A stretch of 64,000 nucleotides of DNA, from contig JAWRVZ010000112.1 of assembly GCA_037043235.1 (NCBI GenBank), positions 1,054,001 through 1,118,000 of the forward strand, written 5' to 3'. The notes beneath the pieces are model-generated. The model saw nothing but the letters and a program-made list of their open reading frames with translations, was not told where the DNA came from and did no database searches. Source of the DNA: Rhodeus uyekii (lineage: Eukaryota > Chordata > Actinopteri > Cypriniformes > Acheilognathidae). Position numbers and translations under genes: made by a program. Shown one piece after another: positions 12,155 to 24,198 of the stretch (within the stretch, counting starts at the first letter, position 1; each line of letters opens with the position of its first letter).

Positions 12155-12373
12155 TTAATATATGCATATTATTATGTACATTTTTATGTGCATCTCTAGT
12201 TGACATATAATGCAGTGTGTTGTTATAGTATAGTTTTATGCAATTGCCTATGCAAGTTCTGTCATTATTTTGTTTAACTTGCATAGGCAATTGCATAAAA
12301 CTATACTATAACAACACACTGCTTTGTCGACTAGAGATGCACATAGATTTAAATAATAATATGCATATATTAA
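12155..12373. repeat. long foldback element (about 100-bp arms)
   Basis: Arms 12155-12258 and 12276-12373 are reverse complements around a 17-nt loop. The inner 47 bp (from GCAGTGTGTTGTT to the loop) pair perfectly, and the outer half has a few mismatches and small indels. Both outer ends read TTAATATATGCAT. It is probably a foldback miniature transposon; it would also form a long RNA hairpin if the intron is transcribed. Confidence 0.9.
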
Positions 12374-14303
12374 TAAAAGAAGGGGAAAAAAGGCCTACAA
12401 AAGTTTTGACATTAAGATTTCACTGGGTGTCATGGATCAGTGGTATAGTTCATTATCTGTTTACCTCAGCTAGTTAGTTAATTGCTCACAGACCACAGTG
12501 CAGATGGTAACAGCTAGTCCATCTGTGCAGCTTGCTTCACCCCATTATTGTAATTGCTTGTCTTACTGAAAGTAAAGCATCCAAGTTGCTGTGTGGCATG
12601 AATAAAGGAAGACAAATGATAATGCTATTGTATGCATTTTGTGTGAATATCCAAAACTGGTTGAACTTTTTTTTTGTATATCTGCCTCCTACTGTTTTGA
12701 AAATATAAACACTATCATATATTATTAGTTTGTGTGGATTTCAGCCAAACGCATGCCAGAAGACATGCCAGACTGCTCAGAGGTACGGCAGTTTTCAAAG
12801 TACCACAGTGTAATGAGTGATTTAAATATAGTTTTCCTAGAGATGCACCACATTACATTTTACAACATAAAGTAACCTTGCCTTGTCGTGCCAAATTATC
12901 TCTTTTAGCTCCTTATGATATCAAAATCAGTTATATCACATTTCACCCTCCCCCCAAGCAGCCAAAAAAAAACAAAACTAAAAACAGGTGCATCATGAAG
13001 TTTATTTTTACCCTAGTTTTCATTTAGCTGAAAGCCAAAATTAGTTTAGTTAATTAGTGATGTTTATTTAATAATCCACACTCAAATAAAAAAATAATTT
13101 GAATTAAAAACTCATTTGAATTTCACATACGCTAAGTTTTTAATTTAAATCATATTTTTCATGATATAATGTTAATGGGCACTGAATGGCTTTCTTGAGG
13201 TAAATGTAACAGTACGGGACATTGTTTACAAGCTGTACTATTGACGTCTTTCTGCCGTTGAAACATTGATTGATCGAATATATATGAGACATGATACATT
13301 TCAGTAAGTTTGACTTTTTCTGTAAACACGCCTTCTGATGTTCATTTATGCTTATTTTGTGCTATATCTTGTTGTAAAGATGAAGAGATGATCAGTTTGT
13401 GTACGCTTCATTCGTTGAAACCACATTTAGTGTTTGTATTTCATTTTAAAATGGACAGAATTTGAAAGCTAAGACTTTGTCATATAAAAAGTAACCAAGC
13501 ACAAAGCTTAAATACAGCAAATGAAGATCCATTAAAAATGGGAAAGGGATATCGTCAACCCAGCCCTAGCGTCCACACAGCTGGCAAGTTTACCTGTAGT
13601 AACTTATCCATGTTATGCGCACAAAATAGACACTGACAAGGTCAAAACGTGCCACCGGAGAAACACTAGTTAAATGTCACAGTTATATATTACAGTAAAA
13701 AATCCTTTTTGGGCCATTCCTTTTTTTTTTTAATAAATTAATAGATCTGAACCCAAACAAATGGCTTCAAGTAATTGATCCTTAAACACTTTCAAAATTG
13801 GTATGTAAAATTGCTTTTGTGCTCTGACTCAACCAGTGGAGTTCAGGATGGGTTGGGATAATGGTGCACACTTCATCTTGCATGCATAAACCCAAGCCCT
13901 GATAATGCATGCAAAAGTGCAAATTGGCATTATTCCGCATGCAAGAGTGAATTACTCGTGAGGCAATAGTGGTGCTATTTAACAGAGTCTTCCATGGTTA
14001 TAATGGCTTTAAATGTGGTTAGTTTGCACTCAGTTTCACTTGGAGGCTCCGCTGTACAGTAATACAAGCTGTCTGAGCTAACGTTATTTGGCAGGAAGCT
14101 GTAAAAGATCTATGCCATGACTAAAATCAATGAGGCCAAACCATTGCACGGGTAACAAGCCCCTTTCAAGTGTTGATCCTAAGCATCTGCCCCTCACTTC
14201 AATCACACCCTCGGAGAGAAAGGAGGATTACACTTTTCAATGCAGAATAACCCCCTTCCTTCCCAAAATCTCAAAGGATCGGGATAATGAAGAGAGTGGG
14301 GGG
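12374..14303. other. intronic stretch, no feature recognised
   Basis: AT-rich, with no supported gene. Short homopolymer and TTTAAA-rich stretches only. Confidence 0.4.
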
Positions 14304-14331
14304 AAGAGAGAGAGAGAGAGAGAGAGAGATG
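14304..14331. repeat. (GA)n microsatellite
   Basis: About 13 GA units in a purine-rich stretch. Confidence 0.9.
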
Positions 14332-14529
14332 GTGGGATATTGGACTGACTCAACACACTCCTCCCCTCCAGTTATGCCTGATCCATAATCCCTTAATCCC
14401 AGTGGCTCTGGGAATAATTCTGCTTGATCAACTGATCAATTTATAACTACCACTTCAGCCTTGCTTCACATAGCTGAGTACAGAGTATTAAGGCATGCGA
14501 GGACAGATCACAAATAGTGACACCATTTT

Positions 14530-14700
14530 ATTAAAAAGACAGTTTTTCCAAACCTGAATGAATTTCTATCTTCTACTGAACACAAAACAAGATATTTTGA
14601 AGAATATGGGTAAAAAACTGTTGATGTGCCCTACTGACTTCCATAGTATGGAAATAACAAATAAATACCATGGAAGTCAGTAGGGCTCATTTGTATTTTT
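14530..14700. repeat. foldback repeat (family B) with hairpin
   Basis: Contains CCAAACCTGAATGAATTTCT, GAACACAAAACAAGATATTT and an inverted pair (CCCTACTGACTTCCAT at about 14628 and ATGGAAGTCAGTAGGG at about 14671). These are parts of a very abundant fish foldback repeat whose ends read GGGATAGTTCACCCAAAAAT. Other copies are at 33285, 33927, 35637, 45165, 49855, 56893 and 60425. Confidence 0.75.
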
Positions 14701-16344
14701 TTCACATTAATGATTCTATTCAAGTTTAATGTGCAGAGAAAACTTGAATGAATAATACAAAAAATATGTTTTCCATTTTAAAAAGTGTAAGATTTGTGCA
14801 CTCGCATTTTTTTTACTGCTTTATGTGATATTAACATCACATGACATATTTAGAGTCATTGAATTGAAATTTTTTAAATTATTTATACTTTTCAAAACCA
14901 TGACAAAATTAAACGATGTTACTATAAACTAGTAATGTATACCGCAAGATTTATAAAAAAAATTCTCTTTTTTTTGCCACTGACCCTTACACTTTTAATA
15001 TTATAACATATTACAAAAAATATTTTAACATAAAAAAATCATCGTATAAATCCTATTGTCATGTAACTTTTCACCTTTAAAAATAAATCCACAGTGCGCT
15101 TGATCCTGACAAAGGGTTGGGTTTATGTAACAACTTTCAGTAAGTATACAACTGAATTTACAACAGAATGTTTTCTTGGATTTGGAGTTTGTTCAAAGAC
15201 ATTCTTGCTTTGAGTGTGTTCCAGCGCCTGTCTTATCTCTAATGCTGCGCTCACAGTCAAATCAGGGCTAAAATACTTTTAAAAACCTCACAGCATATAT
15301 CTGATTTGATTCTGTTGTCATTGAAAGATTCTTAGGCTAAGCGCTGTCTTTTGAGTCTGAGCCAAAGTAACAATTCGGCTGCTTGTAAAAGCATTCATTT
15401 GTTTGTGCATGACCCTCAACCATTCTTAAAAGAAAGATAAAGGAAAATAAAGTGAGGAAGATGATGAATGAATGTCTTGCTATCAAAGATTCATTCCCTG
15501 TCTTGAGGGTGTTACAGTTTCTGTTTTATTGCAGAATTAGTTGTATTCCACACAGACGGGTGAAAAAGGTAATGGATTTCCTGACAAGAAATTAAACTAA
15601 ACATACACACAAATGAAGGAATGATGCGTTCCTATGCCAGGCCTGTGCCTTCAGGGCAAGAAGCATAAAGCGGCATTGTAACCATTTCCCATGGCCTCCC
15701 TGAATCTGCTGTGTGTCATTATTATGGGATAGTGAAAGCAGTGTTCTGCTGATACAATTAGAGTGAATTTCTGCGGTCTGTCATCATGGCCGTGTACTCT
15801 TTCATTTGATTCTGACGCGGTCACATTTTCTAGAATGTCTGCTCATGAAAATGGTTATGTGATTGTCTCTTCTAAATAAACCTCATAACATATTCTAATC
15901 TAATTTAACTTCTGTGTTCCGTGTCCTTCTAACCATAACAGTAGTGCAAGGCCATGTACACACTGCTTGTTGCTTATCTTCTCAGTGCCTAATCCTTGTT
16001 ATATAAAGTTTGATTTCAGAGGACTTTTTCTACTTAAAAAATGATAGACATGATAAAATGTATGAAAAAGGGTTGAGTAAGCATCAAGCACATTCTGAAA
16101 TCACTGATTTCACAAAGCCCTAGTTTCTTGCTGTCATTGCAAAGTGTCCACAATGACGCTGTGAGTTTGTCCTTATCAGACACTTGGTAGAACTACCAGA
16201 CCAGTGAATGTAGTGATGCAATCTGCACCTAGAACAAACTTATAACAAAAAGCTTCAAACTATAAAATGATCGGCCTTTATCGGCATTATCAATTCTTTC
16301 GATTATCCAAATAATTGTTTGTTGCTGTCAATGTTGGCATTACA
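14701..16344. other. intronic stretch, no feature recognised
   Basis: No supported coding sequence, RNA gene or transposon terminus seen. Confidence 0.4.
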
Positions 16345-16449
16345 AGTAATCAGTGTTACGTAGTCAGGTTACTTTTTCAAGTAACTAGTAAATAAGGATG
16401 AACCAGGGCCAAAATTCGAAAACCAAACCATTTGCTTTTTTTTGTGTAA

Positions 16450-17195
16450 TTGTATTATGGTTTACGAGTTCAATTCGTTCCAAGAGCTCGTAACTCAAAA
16501 TTCTCGTACACCAAAAAATTTTCCCCATACGAATGGAATAAAAATCACTCGATTCGTTCCACACGACCATAATGCCCATTTTAAATATTTTTTTGGTTTT
16601 ACCCTATTAATTACAGTTAAAATTATAACCATTAAGATCTCATATAAATACTAATTAATAATTGACAAACTCTAAAAATACTTGACAATTTACTGTAACG
16701 CGCACTTTAGCTTTGAGTAGCGTCGCTGCTGGTGTGAAGGAGACGAGAGGAGGGTTTTTATTGCTTACAGGGAGAATTTCGTACCTTCTTTCTTCCTCAT
16801 CTTGAGGTCATTGTCTATATGCTGTACTGTACGTATATATTTCACTACACGAACAATAGCTATCACAATTAATATTAACAACACAAGGTAAAACTGCTGT
16901 AAATCACAGAAAAGTATCACTGTGGTGAATGATGCAACCAAACCGAGCGACGCTGAGAGAATGAACGAGTGAAGGGGTGATGGGCTTTGTGAGAGGCTGT
17001 CATTAGGATATTTCCAGTAAAAATGTACGCGAACATGCTGAGCGTTAGGACTTTTCCACAAAAAATGCTCGTGGGCGAGGGTAAAATGTTCTCGCACTCC
17101 GATACAATGCTCGTACACCGATTTGACTCTCCATGCTCGTACACCGATTCGCTCGTATACTAAGTCACTCGTAAACCGAGGTATTAATGTATTAA
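16450..17195 (+). mobile_element. Tigger/pogo-like non-autonomous element, copy 1
   Basis: Begins near TATGGTTTACGAGTTCAATTC and ends ACTCGTAAACCGAGGTATTA, an inverted terminal pair. The body (ACACGACCATAATGCCCA, TTAAGATCTCATATAAATAC, ATATGCTGTACTGTACGTAT, GTACACCGATTCGCTCGTAT) is shared with copies at 40806, 55309 and, on the minus strand, 54100. No transposase frame survives. CAGTRATACCTCG-type ends with TA target sites indicate the pogo/Tigger branch of Tc1/mariner. Confidence 0.8.
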
Positions 17196-17406
17196 TAGGC
17201 TGTTGTCAATTTTCGGAGGCAGAAGTTTCGGTGCGTCGCTACTAGTAAAGTATTTCTTAACTTAATTGAAAAAGTAATTTTAAGATGTTTTCCCATTTAT
17301 TGACTGATGCTTCTCCTCTCCCAATGTTAGAAGTTAGGAAGGTGTAAGTGAAACGTAACATTACTATCCATAAAAAGTAACTAACGCAGTTGGTTACACT
17401 TTAGGG

Positions 17407-18739
17407 CAGGGGTGGGCAAACTACGGCCCGCGGGCCATATCCGGCCCGTTGGGGTTTTTAATCCGGCCCGCCGAACTTGCCGAACCTATATTAAACCTTC
17501 ATTTTACATTTCCCTGTAATGTCACTTTGTCGCGCCTGCAAGCGGCAGTGGCGCTGAAAGTGTGGTGGAGAGTAGGCGTGTGTCGCAAACCCCTCTACAC
17601 CCCCCTTTATAGCGTTAATTCCGTGCTAAAAAGGAACGAGCGCAAGAGCTACACGCGTAAATACGGGTACCCGCGAGATCATTATAATCACTCGCGCGCG
17701 CGTGACATCTAATCTGCGCACGCGCGAACATTCGCCCGCTCTCAACTGCTGTTTTTGCTCGCGCGAGCATTTTTATTTTTGTCAGTCGTGGGCGGAGCTT
17801 GCTCTTGTAACATCAAATGTCATTGTTTAGTTCCCTTTTTTCCAGAGGTCAGTTGTGATTGGACGCCTGTGATTGTCAATCTAGAGCTGAGGCAAAGATA
17901 TGATTCAGTCACATTGCATATTATGGTTTTTCTGTCGATTAAATTGTATTAATATTGTTTTGTTGTAATTTCACGTGTCCCAGTCGAGTGATTTAAGACC
18001 AAACTATACTTTATACAAGTTTTTTAGGATTTATTATAAGTAAATGCACAGGTACGACCTTCTGAAAAGAAGTTGTATGCTGTCAACGTTATGTTGTTAT
18101 TTGCTGCATTCAAGAACATGACCTGCAAATACAAGAGGAAATATAGTGTATGTTAGAATAAAATGTACATGACACTTAGAGCTCATACACCAGTTTTGAA
18201 GTCATTAAATATTTTAAATTGAGGGAAGTATATCCTGCCTTTGCTCTGGTCATGTCCCTATATACATTTCCCTCAGTTATTTTCATGCTTCTGTTGTCAT
18301 ATTTTATCTTTCATTCAATAAAACAGTATGTATTTAGTGTTCCTTCATCAGGGCACAGAAGAACAAACACAGTAGTGTTTTTCAGGTAGAACCAGAAATT
18401 ACTCTCAGCTAATTTGATTAAAATAATAAAATGTAAAATAGCTTTGAATTGTCTTCACTATATATTAAAAATATCTGAATTTATTAAAGTTACAAAAGTC
18501 AAGAGCAGTGAGTTATTTTTATTGTTTTTTATTTTTGAGCTTGCGTACCCGTGTAGCTCTGTTTTCCGCTCGCGGATGTAATTTACGCGCACACAAACAT
18601 CAGTTTTGCGCTCGTATATTAAAGTCATGGATTTGCCCCAAACCATCCCCCCCCCCGCCCCCCCGTCAACAATCCCGGCCCCTCTGTCAATTTTAAGAAA
18701 CCAATGTGGCCCGCGAGACAAATAGTTTGCCCACCCCTG
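17407..18739. mobile_element. hAT non-autonomous element with 8-bp target duplication
   Basis: Ends CAGGGGTGGGCAAACTACGG and ATAGTTTGCCCACCCCTG form terminal inverted repeats. They are flanked by CTTTAGGG on both sides (17399-17406 and 18740-18747), an 8-bp duplication as expected for hAT. The interior is unusually CpG-rich near both ends (CCGGCCCG, CGCGCGCG) and has a poly-C tract at about 18647-18664. I see no transposase sequence in its 1.33 kb. Confidence 0.92.
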
Positions 18740-18785
18740 CTTTAGGGAGTAACCCAGTATTGTAATGCGTTACTTTTAACTCTTT

Positions 18786-19473
18786 CCTCATCATTGATCA
18801 TTTCTGAGACAATGCTTCCTCGCTATAGACAGCATTTTCCGGCTTTCCGTGTTTTCATTTACATTGTAATAGGTGCTATTATGCAACTTATGAAAGAGTA
18901 CAGAATCTCTGGATCAAAAGACAAAAGAGAAGCTGAAGCAAACAATATCATATGATAGCAGATGAAAAGTTAGCTAATGCGATCATCATCATTAAATAGC
19001 ATATAAATCTGTCTAATGTTACTCAGTGAAATGTCAAACCCAGGACGAACCAAAGTATTGTGAAGCTTTGGGAGTGTTGATGGACTCAATCGACTCCATC
19101 TGTTTTGTTCATCATTCTGAATCCGATCCAGACGGGAAAACACAATTTCCTCAGCATTTTGCACAAAATGTTGCTTTTTTAAAGAAAAACACACCACAAG
19201 TGTTTATAAAAAAGGATTGTATGATGCTTGAATAAAACCTTTTTGTTTGTTTGTTTAAAAGCAGAGGCTCGGTTCTTTTTTTTGTCATATTGCATGTTCA
19301 GATATTCATATTCTGGGGGCTTATTCATATTCATTTTCATATTCAAAAATCTTGATGGGGAAAGAGTTAAAAGTAAAAGCACTTTCTCAAACTCTGGTTG
19401 CAGCGACAGATTTGAGTTTTTACTTTAATTGATTTTAGACAAAATTGTCTAGAATTGTAATGTAAATAAATAT
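18786..19473. other. intronic stretch, no feature recognised
   Basis: No coding or repeat structure that I can define. Short frames here overlap on both strands. Confidence 0.35.
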
Positions 19474-20099
19474 AGCAGCAAGCAGCAATGACGGGGCCAA
19501 GCGTAAAGAAGACGAAAAGTACTATTACTACTATGACACACACAAAGTTTGGTCAGAATACGCAAATGCGTTGTGGAGATATAGCCTCAATTAAATTTTT
19601 GGTAGAATTATTTCGCAAGTTATTCGTAAACGGTTTGACGAATCAACTTGATTTCCATAACTTTTGGTCAACATAGTCTGGAGATGATGTGATAAATTTT
19701 TTGTGAAAATCGGACCAATGGCCTAGGAGGAGTTTGAAAAAGTAGGTTTTTCGTAAAATTCAAAATAGCAGAAATAGGGTGCAATCGAATCGGCTCGAGC
19801 CAAGGAATCAGTGGACAAATTAATTTTGTTTCTAGCCTTTACGGTTCAAGAGTTATTAGCATAAATGTGAGTGTAACTTTTGGTGGCACAATTGGTGGCA
19901 CTAGAGGGATTGAGTTAAAGACTCAAAATTTGCTATGGTCAATGATTGGACTGTCTTCTATATGTGTGCCAAATTTCATCATTTTCCCGCATACGGTTCT
20001 ATGGGCTGCCATAGACTTCCATGGCAGCGGAAGAATAATAATAATAAGAACCGGAACAAAAACAATAGGTGCCTTTGCACCTTCGGTGCTTGGCCCCTA
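19474..20099 (+). mobile_element. fish dispersed element with 3' hairpin and CTAAT end (Helitron-like candidate)
   Basis: Starts near AGCAGCAATGACGGGGCCAA and ends AGGTGCCTTTGCACCTTCGG then TGCTTGGCCCCTAATT. A 6-bp-stem hairpin (AGGTGC..GCACCT, 20068-20083) lies shortly before a CTAA-T terminus, the arrangement of Helitron 3' ends. GGGGCCAAGC (19494) and GCTTGGCCCC (20089) are also reverse complements, which would fit a terminal-inverted-repeat element instead. No Rep/helicase frame is present. The repeat type is common in teleosts; the class is inference. Confidence 0.5.
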
Positions 20100-21109
20100 A
20101 TTATAAGCTTTTCATATTAGTGTGTCCTAATAGAATAATCAATAGATTTAGCATACTGTTTCAAAGAGATATCATTAATTAGTAATCAACCCAGTTTATA
20201 CCTACCAGAACTTCACATGGGCTTGCTGAATGTCATTATGTGGATGCAAAGTTGTTGTTTTTCCTCCTACACAGATTTAGAGTTGTCTAGGCTGAGGCCT
20301 TCTCAGCAATACTGATGATTACACTGAACCAGGAGAGTGGCTTTAAATTACTGTGTTTACTGACTGGCTTTTTGCTCCATGGACCATGAGATGTGAACCC
20401 TCCTATGAAAGATCCACTCACTGAGTTTAGTGTTATGGCGGAAGAGGGAAAAATAAAGATGGTGGAAGGCGAAAAAAGAGGAGGGAGAGAGATTTTCATG
20501 GCCTAACTGCTGAGCCTTGTAATTAAGTGGAGAAGTTGGCTGAGGACTCGGGTTGTTGTTTGTTCCAGCTTTGGTCAGTAAAGAGGAAATCGCTGCAAGC
20601 CATGTTATGACCACTGAGAAACATGTTATCTTCAGCCACTTCTTGGCAAGCACTGTTGCGTGCAGGGATATCTCGTCACTGTTTATATGCTTCAGTTACA
20701 TTTCAGTAAAACTGTCTTCTCCTTGTTGATTGTCTTTTAATATGTTTAAAAAAAGTATGTTAACCTAATCTGAGACTTATGACATCGCTAGACTTTGAAA
20801 CCAAACAGAGACAGATTCTAGATGATCGCTGACATCTGTTTTGCTTCATTTGTTCAACCTCTCAGGATATTCATGTTCTCTATCCATATGTCTTTTTGCA
20901 TAAATGGATCAGTATATTTGTTAAAGAGTGCACACATTAAATATGTGCATAAATGACGTGCATGTTTACAAGAGAGTGTAGCATTCTGATTGGAGGATGT
21001 CTTTCCGCTGGCATGTAATGATATGCAGTGTTTATTTAAGCATTACATGTGAGCTACATATACAAAAAATTACTTCTGTTTAAATACAAGCGTTCAAAAT
21101 GTTTGTCGC
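20100..21109. other. intronic stretch, no feature recognised
   Basis: Unique-looking sequence. Minus-strand frames of 70 and 98 codons at 20287-20653 overlap each other and resemble no family that I know. Confidence 0.4.
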
Positions 21110-21430
21110 TGCTTGAAAAGGAAGTTACATTTATATTTCAAATAAATTCTGCTCTCCACACTTTCTATTCATTAAAGAATCCTGAAGTAAATGCGCCATA
21201 GTTTCATTAAAAACATAAAACAGCGCAACGGTTTTAGACATTGATAACAATGAGGAATATTTCATGAGCATCATATTAGAATGATTTCTGAAGGAGCATG
21301 TGGCACTTAAGACTGGAGTAATGATGGTAAAAACCAAAATAAGCAACATTATTAAATATATTAAAACAGAAAATGGTTATTTTAAATGGTCATACGGTTT
21401 CACAATATTACTGTATTTTTTATGAAGTTT
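21110..21430. repeat. interspersed repeat, family A
   Basis: Contains ATTAGAATGATTTCTGAAGG, CATGTGGCACTTAAGACTGG and AGTAATGATGGTAAAAA, the core of an abundant fish element whose ends read TACACTACCRTTCAAAAGTT and its reverse complement. Other copies are at 284, 25219, 58632 and 61772. Confidence 0.75.
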
Positions 21431-23096
21431 GGATTATATTTGTAATTTACCATTTGTGTATTTGGCGCAGAGTTAAATAAAAGTTGATTTAAACCTACAT
21501 TTTTATTTTAGTCACAAACCTCTTATCCATGTGGGCTTGTGGCTGATATTAGCTCATTTAAAACCCTACATAGTTTGAAAATCCCCTAGGAATTGTTTGC
21601 GACGCTGACAACCTTTGACTTACTATTTTCAACATACTATCAATTTGGACATATCTAATTTAGAATGAATACATTACTCAGTGTATTGCTGAAGCAATAC
21701 TGACCAGGCCATATTTTTCCACAGATACTTCATAGAGTGACAGCCATAGGAAGTCTTAATGGACTTCATTGTATGTCCATATGTCATAAACTGAAGCAAG
21801 TATACAGAGTTTTTCCACTGTCAGGTGATCAAGCTCAAAAAAGCTGTTTAAAGCAATGCATAATTGCTTGTGTTAAGTGTATAAGCTAATGGTAAAGTGC
21901 TGGTACAGCCAGTTGTGACTGCATTAGTTATGGGTGGAACCACTGCGCTGACACCATGCAAAACAGCTAGACCTCCTCAGAAAGACCATTCACGTCAGCC
22001 CAAGGTAAACTTTTCCCCCGAACATCACAAATCTCTCTTTATTTCGCTGTAGTTCGACCCAACCATGGAAAAAGACTGCAGTGTCCCAGCCAGAGCTTGT
22101 TAAACATTACACACTGAGGCTCTGAAGCAACAAACAGGCCTTCTGGAGGTTTGTTGGAAAACTGCTATGAATCTTATCCATTTATTTTTAGCTGTGTTTC
22201 CAGTATGCTTGAACGCTATCATTACAGCATCAGGGTCCTTGTGTGGCGAAATTGTAAAATCAACCATGCAGCTCGTACATTTTATCTTCTGTATTAATGG
22301 TATAGTTCACCAAATAAAAAATTAAAAAATCACTTCCAATTCCAGTAAAATGTTGTGGATCCTTGTAACAATTTTCGTACCAAAGCAAAAACTGTTGAAT
22401 TAAGAACTTTATTTTTTATTAAGTATCTTTTTGTCTTTTGTCTCATCGATCTTCTCCGTTTACGATTGTCAATCCAGTAACTTTGCAGCATGAAAAACTA
22501 AACTTGCGTTCAGATTGTGAATAATCTGTAATAAACTGAAAGAAGAGAAGAGCCTCCCTTTATAATCACAGAGGCTTCATTCTCTTAAGCGCAAGCTCGC
22601 TGAATTCTGCGCTCTCGCAAAATATTTTTTTATTACAACGGGAGTTGCCTTGTGTTTACACTTTGTTAGTCACAATGAAAGAATTCACAGGCGTGCGGCT
22701 CATGTTTAACTAGACAAAAATGTGTGAGTTTTCAGCAGTGTTTAGCGGATTCTGACTGACTAGCACCTCTGATAGGCCATTGCGTTCATGTGCTCAACAG
22801 ATATGATGTGATTGACTCAACGTGTGATGCTCAATGACTCAAATGCTCAACGTTTGTAAAAAAACACGTTGTAAATAGAAACCTTTGACGGTCATGTAGC
22901 GCTCAAACAAACACGAACAAAAGCATTTGAAAGCAGCGTCTATCAGTGGGAAAAGAATATACCCAGTACTTGTCAGAAATGCTGGTACTGTCAACTTTTT
23001 TTGTACCTACTGGTACATTATACAACCCTACTTATATGACTTCCTTCTACGAACACAAAAGGTGAATTTTTGATGAATATTCTGTCCAGCTGTTCA
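21431..23096. other. intronic stretch, no gene recognised
   Basis: Only a short family-B-like end (GTATAGTTCACCAAATAAAA at about 22300) stands out. A GTACC/GGTAC-rich segment lies at about 22370-23025. No coding sequence is supported. Confidence 0.4.
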
Positions 23097-23297
23097 GTCT
23101 AAAGCAGAGGTGCCCAAACTAGGTAACCTTTGATTTGGCCCGCCGTACCGTCCAAGGAGAGAGAGAGAGAGAGAGCGCGAGATACCTTCAACACAGATTG
23201 TCATTTCTAATTTGACATAACAATTTTGTTTGTTTTATAGTTGAACTACAACAGAGTAAACTGAAATTAAATGTAAATTAATTAAATTTTATTGTAA

Positions 23298-24198
23298 ATG
23301 CGCAATTCAAGGCGCAGCACTGCGTGCTTTGCGACACATGACGTCAATAAACGTCAACAAATTAAACGCAATAATGGAGAAATCAAGGCAGTGGCACACA
23401 GACAAGAGATTTTTTTTTTAAAAACTGGGGGAGATGAGTTTTTATTCACTGAAGTCAAATCAAAGGCAGTATGTCTCGTTTGCAAACAGTCTGTTGCTGT
23501 TTTAAAAGAGTACAATATCCGTCGTCATTATGAAACAAAACATTTTGCAGCTTTCTCAAAGTACAGCGGTGAGACGCGAAAACAGCAGGCTCACGAGCTG
23601 CTTGCTGGACTTCGATCTGAACAGAGTGCGCTGCAACATCCTTCATCACCAGTGAGACGTTCTCTGTTTGGCAGTACAGTGATCCCTCGTTTATTGTGGT
23701 TAATGTGGACCGGAACTATCGCGATAGGTGAAAATCAGCGAAGTAGGATCAGCCAATCAGCTCACGGGATACATCCACTCGTACTCTCATTGGTCGAGCT
23801 CGCGCCGGGAACCTATCGCGTGTCTGAGTGCCGTGGGTGTGTACAAAGCCTCTGAGATCGTTTCTATCTTTGTCTGGCATCCTGGGAAACAGTTTATCTC
23901 GCATCACGATGAAGCAACGCTGCTTTCCACAATACGGCTCTACATGGCGGTGTTTTTTAACTTTTATTTTTTGATGAATATATTTGAAAAATCCGCGATG
24001 CACTGAGTCCGTGAAGTGGCGAGGGATTACTGTACCTCTGCGAGCAGACTTTTAGTCTGATGAACTTGAACAAGAGTAAATTAAGCCAAATAACTGACCG
24101 TCACCTAGATAAAATAATATATTTTTTCTTTAAGTCCGCTACAGCCCAATCTTGAGAAACTTCTGAAAAGTAAAGACCAGCTTCATATCTCTCATTAG
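23298..24198 (+). pseudogene. hAT transposase remnant (BED finger and C-terminal dimerisation end)
   Basis: The first 120 or so codons read as the N-terminus of a Charlie-type hAT transposase: a zinc-finger-like CLVC (C59, C62) and RRHYETKH (H77, H82) around VAVLKEYNI, as in BED fingers. After the nested element, 24033 onward reads YLCEQTFSLMNLNKSKLSQ, the conserved C-terminal end of hAT dimerisation regions. A frameshift near 24140 then leads to PNLEKLLKSK..QLHISH and a stop at 24198. The N- and C-terminal parts are in different frames, and the DDE catalytic core between them has been deleted. It is a transposon fossil, not a host gene; relatives have been co-opted elsewhere (GTF2IRD2 and ZBED-type genes), but nothing here suggests that. 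Confidence 0.88.
23677..24032. mobile_element. Tigger/pogo-like miniature element nested in the hAT remnant
   Basis: 356 bp with inverted ends CAGTGATCCCTCG and CGAGGGATTACTG between TA dinucleotides (23675-23676 and 24033-24034). It sits exactly between the two transposase fragments, so it inserted after or at the deletion junction. No coding capacity; frames on both strands here are by chance. Confidence 0.9.

Larger units (their letters stand above)
16345..18785. mobile_element. family F element interrupted by two later transposons
   Basis: The outer sequence matches the copy at 8518-8806: GTTACTTTTTCAAGTAAC at about 16368, then AAAAAGTAATTTTAAGATGT and GTTTTCCCATTTATTGACTG at 17270-17310, AGTTGGTTACA at about 17388, and AGTATTGTAATGCGTTACTT at 18755. 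The pieces are separated by a Tigger-like element (about 16450-17190) and a hAT element (17407-18739). The order of insertion is therefore readable: family F first, the other two later. Confidence 0.75.

Noticed and set aside
17449..17712. 87-codon frame in GC-rich sequence
   Set aside because: Lies inside a hAT non-autonomous element and shows no transposase or host domain.
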